Of a stretch of 64,000 nucleotides of DNA, positions 61,554 to 64,000 are shown piece after piece; the stretch's first letter is position 1, and each line of letters begins with the position of its first letter. The stretch is from Aquimarina sp. AU474. Its GTDB lineage: Bacteria > Bacteroidota > Bacteroidia > Flavobacteriales > Flavobacteriaceae. A program made the position numbers and the translations under genes. The notes beneath the pieces were generated by a model. It did not search any database. It saw only the letters and a program-made list of their open reading frames with translations, and was not told the DNA's origin. The stretch covers positions 1,364,001 to 1,428,000 of the forward strand of contig NZ_OMPE01000009.1 in the NCBI RefSeq assembly GCF_900312815.1, written 5' to 3'.

Positions 61554-62462
61554 ATGAAAAAAATTATAGTTATTGTCTTGGTTGCATGTTTGGGACTTGC
61601 AACATGGTATTTGTTGATTAAAAAACATGATTATGTAATCACCTTTAATTCAAATACATCGCCTCAAAGTGTTTACAATTATGTAAAAAGTAAAAAGTTT
61701 ATAGATACAACCTCTATGCAATGGAATGCTATAATTAAGGATAGTGTGGTTTCGAAATCTATGGTACAGGAAATAACTTTGGAAGATGAAAAGATACTAT
61801 TAGACTGGACTTTTAATAGTATTGCAGATACTATAACAAAAATAGATGTAGGGATTGTTTCTGAAAATCATTCGGTAAAAAATCGAATACAAGCATTAAC
61901 AGGAAGTTCTAATTCGGTAAAACGTGTTAAAAGTGAATTAATTCGTTTACGACAAGAATTCTTAAAATATACCAATACTTTTAAGGTGATTGTTGATGGA
62001 GAAAGTGAAACCCCTGATATGCATATTATTTCAACACAAACAGAAGGGCAAAGAGATCTTAAAGCCAAAATGATGATGAATGCAAATGCATACTTATATC
62101 CAAAATTAGATGAGAATAAAATAACCCAAGATGGATCTCCTTTTGTGAAAATTAGAGACTGGGATAAGAAAAATAATAAGATTAAATTTGATTTTGGAGT
62201 GCCTATTGTTAGAAAAGATACAGTGCCAGATACTATCCCTAATATTAAGTTTAATAATATTAAATCTAGAAAAGCCTTAAAAGCAACATTCTATGGTAAT
62301 TATAGTATTAGTGACGAGGCTTGGTTGGTTTTATTAGAGTATGCTGATAAAAATAATATTTCTGTAGAGCATAAACCACTTGAAATTTTCTATAATAACC
62401 CTATGGCTGGAGGAAATCAAATAGAATGGAAGGCAGAAGTGTTTCTTCCAATTAAAGAGTAG
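61554..62462 (+). CDS. Membrane-anchored protein with a GyrI-like effector-binding domain
   Basis: 302 aa. One N-terminal membrane helix (about 3-22), then a region with possible SRPBCC-like pattern (about 25-150: YVITFNSNTSPQSVYNYVKSKKFIDTTSMQWN.. LDWTFNSIADT), and a C-terminal GyrI-like/AraC-effector-binding domain (about 160-302), ending ATFYGNYSISDEAWLVLLEYADKNN.. PLEIFYNNPMAG..WKAEVFLPI. Stand-alone GyrI-like domains bind or hydrolyse small electrophilic or cyclic molecules. 13 bp after the haloperoxidase gene; probably the last gene of this operon. The 208-bp gap to glpK shows no clear terminator. Confidence 0.7.
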   Translation: MKKIIVIVLVACLGLATWYLLIKKHDYVITFNSNTSPQSVYNYVKSKKFIDTTSMQWNAIIKDSVVSKSMVQEITLEDEKILLDWTFNSIADTITKIDVGIVSENHSVKNRIQALTGSSNSVKRVKSELIRLRQEFLKYTNTFKVIVDGESETPDMHIISTQTEGQRDLKAKMMMNANAYLYPKLDENKITQDGSPFVKIRDWDKKNNKIKFDFGVPIVRKDTVPDTIPNIKFNNIKSRKALKATFYGNYSISDEAWLVLLEYADKNNISVEHKPLEIFYNNPMAGGNQIEWKAEVFLPIKE

Positions 62463-62670
62463 TTAAATAGAGTATTTGTCACTGGTTTATAGAGAATAAC
62501 ATTAATTAGTAGCATAGAATAGCATATAAAATACATTTTTGCTTGGAGATTAACACAATAGTTCTGATATTTGTGTGAAATAGAGCCTTTTATTAACCAA
62601 TTAAGTATACTGTTCTTAAGTTTTTTATAATATCTCGCCTCGAATAGGACAGTTTATAAATACTCAAAAT

Positions 62671-64000
62671 ATGGCCAAGAATTATATTATTGCATTCGAT
62701 CAAGGTACAACTAGTACTAGAGCAATTGTTTTTGATAATTTAGGAGTAATTTGTGGGATCGCACAAAAAGAACTCACCCAATATTATCCGGAATCAGGAT
62801 GGGTAGAACATGACCCTATAGAGATATTTAAACATCAAGAAGAAGTATTTAAAGAGGTTATTAAAAAATCTAAAATATCTGCCCAAGAAGTTGCAGCAAT
62901 TGGTATTACCAATCAACGGGAAACCACAGTAGTTTGGGATAAAAATACAGGAGAACCTATTTACAATGCCATAGTCTGGTTAGATAAACGTACCACCAAA
63001 ATTTGCGAAAATCTTAAACAGAGTGGACTAAGTGATTATGTTTCAAAAAATACTGGACTAGTAATAGACTCCTATTTTTCTGGGACTAAATTGAAATGGA
63101 TTTTAGACAATGTAGAGGGAGCACGAGAAAAAGCATCTAATGGAGATTTGCTATTTGGAACTATAGATACTTGGTTGATTTGGAAATTTACAAATGGGAC
63201 ACACCATGTTACAGATCATTCTAATGCTTCAAGAACAATGCTATACAATATTCTAAGTCTAGAGTGGGATGATACATTGTTAAAAGCTATGGATATTCCT
63301 AAATCAATATTACCTACTGTACAATATTCTTCATCAGATTTTGGAGCAATTAACTATAATGGTAAAGATATTCCGATATATGGAGTAGCCGGGGATCAAC
63401 AAGCCTCATTATTTGGTCAAGGAGGATATAAATCAGGAATAGCTAAAAACACCTATGGTACAGGGTGTTTTATGTTACTTAATACTGGTAAAAAGCCCTA
63501 CGAGTCTCAAAACGGCTTGTTAACTACTTTATGTTGTAGTTTGCCCGATGATAATGTAAAGTATGCTTTAGAAGGAAGTATTTTTGTAGGTGGAGCCTCG
63601 ATACAATGGTTAAGAGATAAACTTCAGGTAATTAATAAGGCTAGTGAAACAGAGGAAATATGTAAATCTACCAATACTACTGATGATTTATATGTTGTGC
63701 CTGCTTTTGCAGGTTTAGGTGCTCCTTATTGGGATATGGAAGCCAAAGGTGCAATATATGGGCTAACTCTAGATTCAGGAAAAAATGAGATTATTAAAGC
63801 TACAGTAGAAGCACTTGCATATCAAACAAGAGATGTTCTGGAAGCAATGGTTGAAGACAGCGGTAAACAAATGAAAGAACTCAAAGTAGATGGAGGAGCA
63901 TCTGCTAATAATTATTTGATGCAATTTCAAGCTGATATTCTCAATGTATCTGTCGATCGTCCCAGAATGCTGGAAATTACGGCTTTGGGAGCAGCTTTTT
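62671..64000 (+). CDS. glpK: Glycerol kinase, truncated by the window end
   Basis: 443 codons are present with no stop; the family is about 495-500 aa, so some 55 residues lie beyond the window. ATP:glycerol 3-phosphotransferase of the FGGY family: [18 protein letters not shown] (5-22), [30 protein letters not shown] (about 79-108), catalytic [15 protein letters not shown] (about 243-257), and [19 protein letters not shown]. Cytoplasmic. With the glycerophosphodiesterase at 5475 it would feed glycerol into lipid or central metabolism. Transporter and dehydrogenase genes may follow outside. Confidence 0.96.
   Translation, partial: MAKNYIIAFDQGTTSTRAIVFDNLGVICGIAQKELTQYYPESGWVEHDPIEIFKHQEEVFKEVIKKSKISAQEVAAIGITNQRETTVVWDKNTGEPIYNAIVWLDKRTTKICENLKQSGLSDYVSKNTGLVIDSYFSGTKLKWILDNVEGAREKASNGDLLFGTIDTWLIWKFTNGTHHVTDHSNASRTMLYNILSLEWDDTLLKAMDIPKSILPTVQYSSSDFGAINYNGKDIPIYGVAGDQQASLFGQGGYKSGIAKNTYGTGCFMLLNTGKKPYESQNGLLTTLCCSLPDDNVKYALEGSIFVGGASIQWLRDKLQVINKASETEEICKSTNTTDDLYVVPAFAGLGAPYWDMEAKGAIYGLTLDSGKNEIIKATVEALAYQTRDVLEAMVEDSGKQMKELKVDGGASANNYLMQFQADILNVSVDRPRMLEITALGAAF

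Noticed and set aside
62531-62541. TACATTTTTG as a -7 element for glpK
   Set aside because: The T run is one base too long for TAnnTTTG, it lies 130 bp from the start and no -33 TTG is correctly spaced.
1-64000. CRISPR arrays, rRNA, tRNA, insertion sequences, prophage genes
   Set aside because: No regularly spaced repeats, no tRNA-like cloverleaf or conserved rRNA segments, and no transposase, integrase or phage structural genes were recognised on either strand.

Overview
The window looks like a chromosomal segment of a marine-type flavobacterium (Bacteroidota, Flavobacteriaceae; Aquimarina-like is a guess). The DNA is AT-rich. Several genes have the Bacteroidota promoter form TTG-N19-22-TAnnTTTG close to the start codon. 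Other lineage markers are an rpsP with a long acidic/Ala-rich C-terminal tail, a mevalonate-type isoprenoid pathway, a SusC/SusD pair, many short-signal-peptide lipoproteins, and MORN, DUF547 and FG-GAP proteins. I found no rRNA, tRNA, CRISPR array, insertion sequence or prophage.

Layout. 1-9.9 kb: housekeeping genes (rpsP-rimM-trmN6, a glutaryl-CoA-type acyl-CoA dehydrogenase, a glycerophosphodiesterase/flavoprotein/DUF1697 operon, tspO-tetR). 10-13 kb: mevalonate operon (diphosphomevalonate decarboxylase, mevalonate kinase, UbiA prenyltransferase). 13.8-15.7 kb: a nitrilase and an RluB-like pseudouridine synthase that lacks key residues. 15.7-19.7 kb: a minus-strand membrane-glycan operon (MORN protein, DPM-like GT2, processive-type GT2, GT-C mannosyltransferase). 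20-29.4 kb: an orphan histidine kinase, a NapH-like polyferredoxin with an FAD oxidoreductase, and a divergent plus-strand series (DUF547, porin-like protein, GH113-like lipoprotein, lipoprotein, one-POTRA Omp85). 29.4-33.6 kb: two small regulated units, a TetR with two copies of its probable operator and an Asp-nucleophile alpha/beta hydrolase, then an AraC regulator with an azoR/HIBADH-like pair.

33.7-44.2 kb is the most notable part: an extended arsenosugar biosynthesis island. A seven-gene minus-strand operon encodes an AhpD-like protein, the radical-SAM enzyme ArsS, two DUF2064/TIGR04282-type nucleotidyltransferase-like proteins, a secreted rhodanese, a purine nucleoside phosphorylase and the methyltransferase ArsM. 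It is followed by three separately transcribed DUF547 genes and a TIGR04283-type glycosyltransferase, with an Old Yellow Enzyme gene on the opposite strand. Read together these suggest a route from arsenite through dimethylarsenic and its 5'-deoxyadenosyl adduct to a sugar-1-phosphate, possibly a nucleotide sugar, and a glycosylated arsenosugar or arsenolipid. The steps after ArsS are inference.

44.5-64 kb: two convergent LacI-family regulators, a cytoplasmic GH13 alpha-glucosidase, a SusC/SusD pair, two tandem giant FG-GAP/ASPIC lipoproteins, a vanadium-haloperoxidase-like PAP2 lipoprotein, a GyrI-like membrane-anchored protein, and a glycerol kinase cut off by the window edge.
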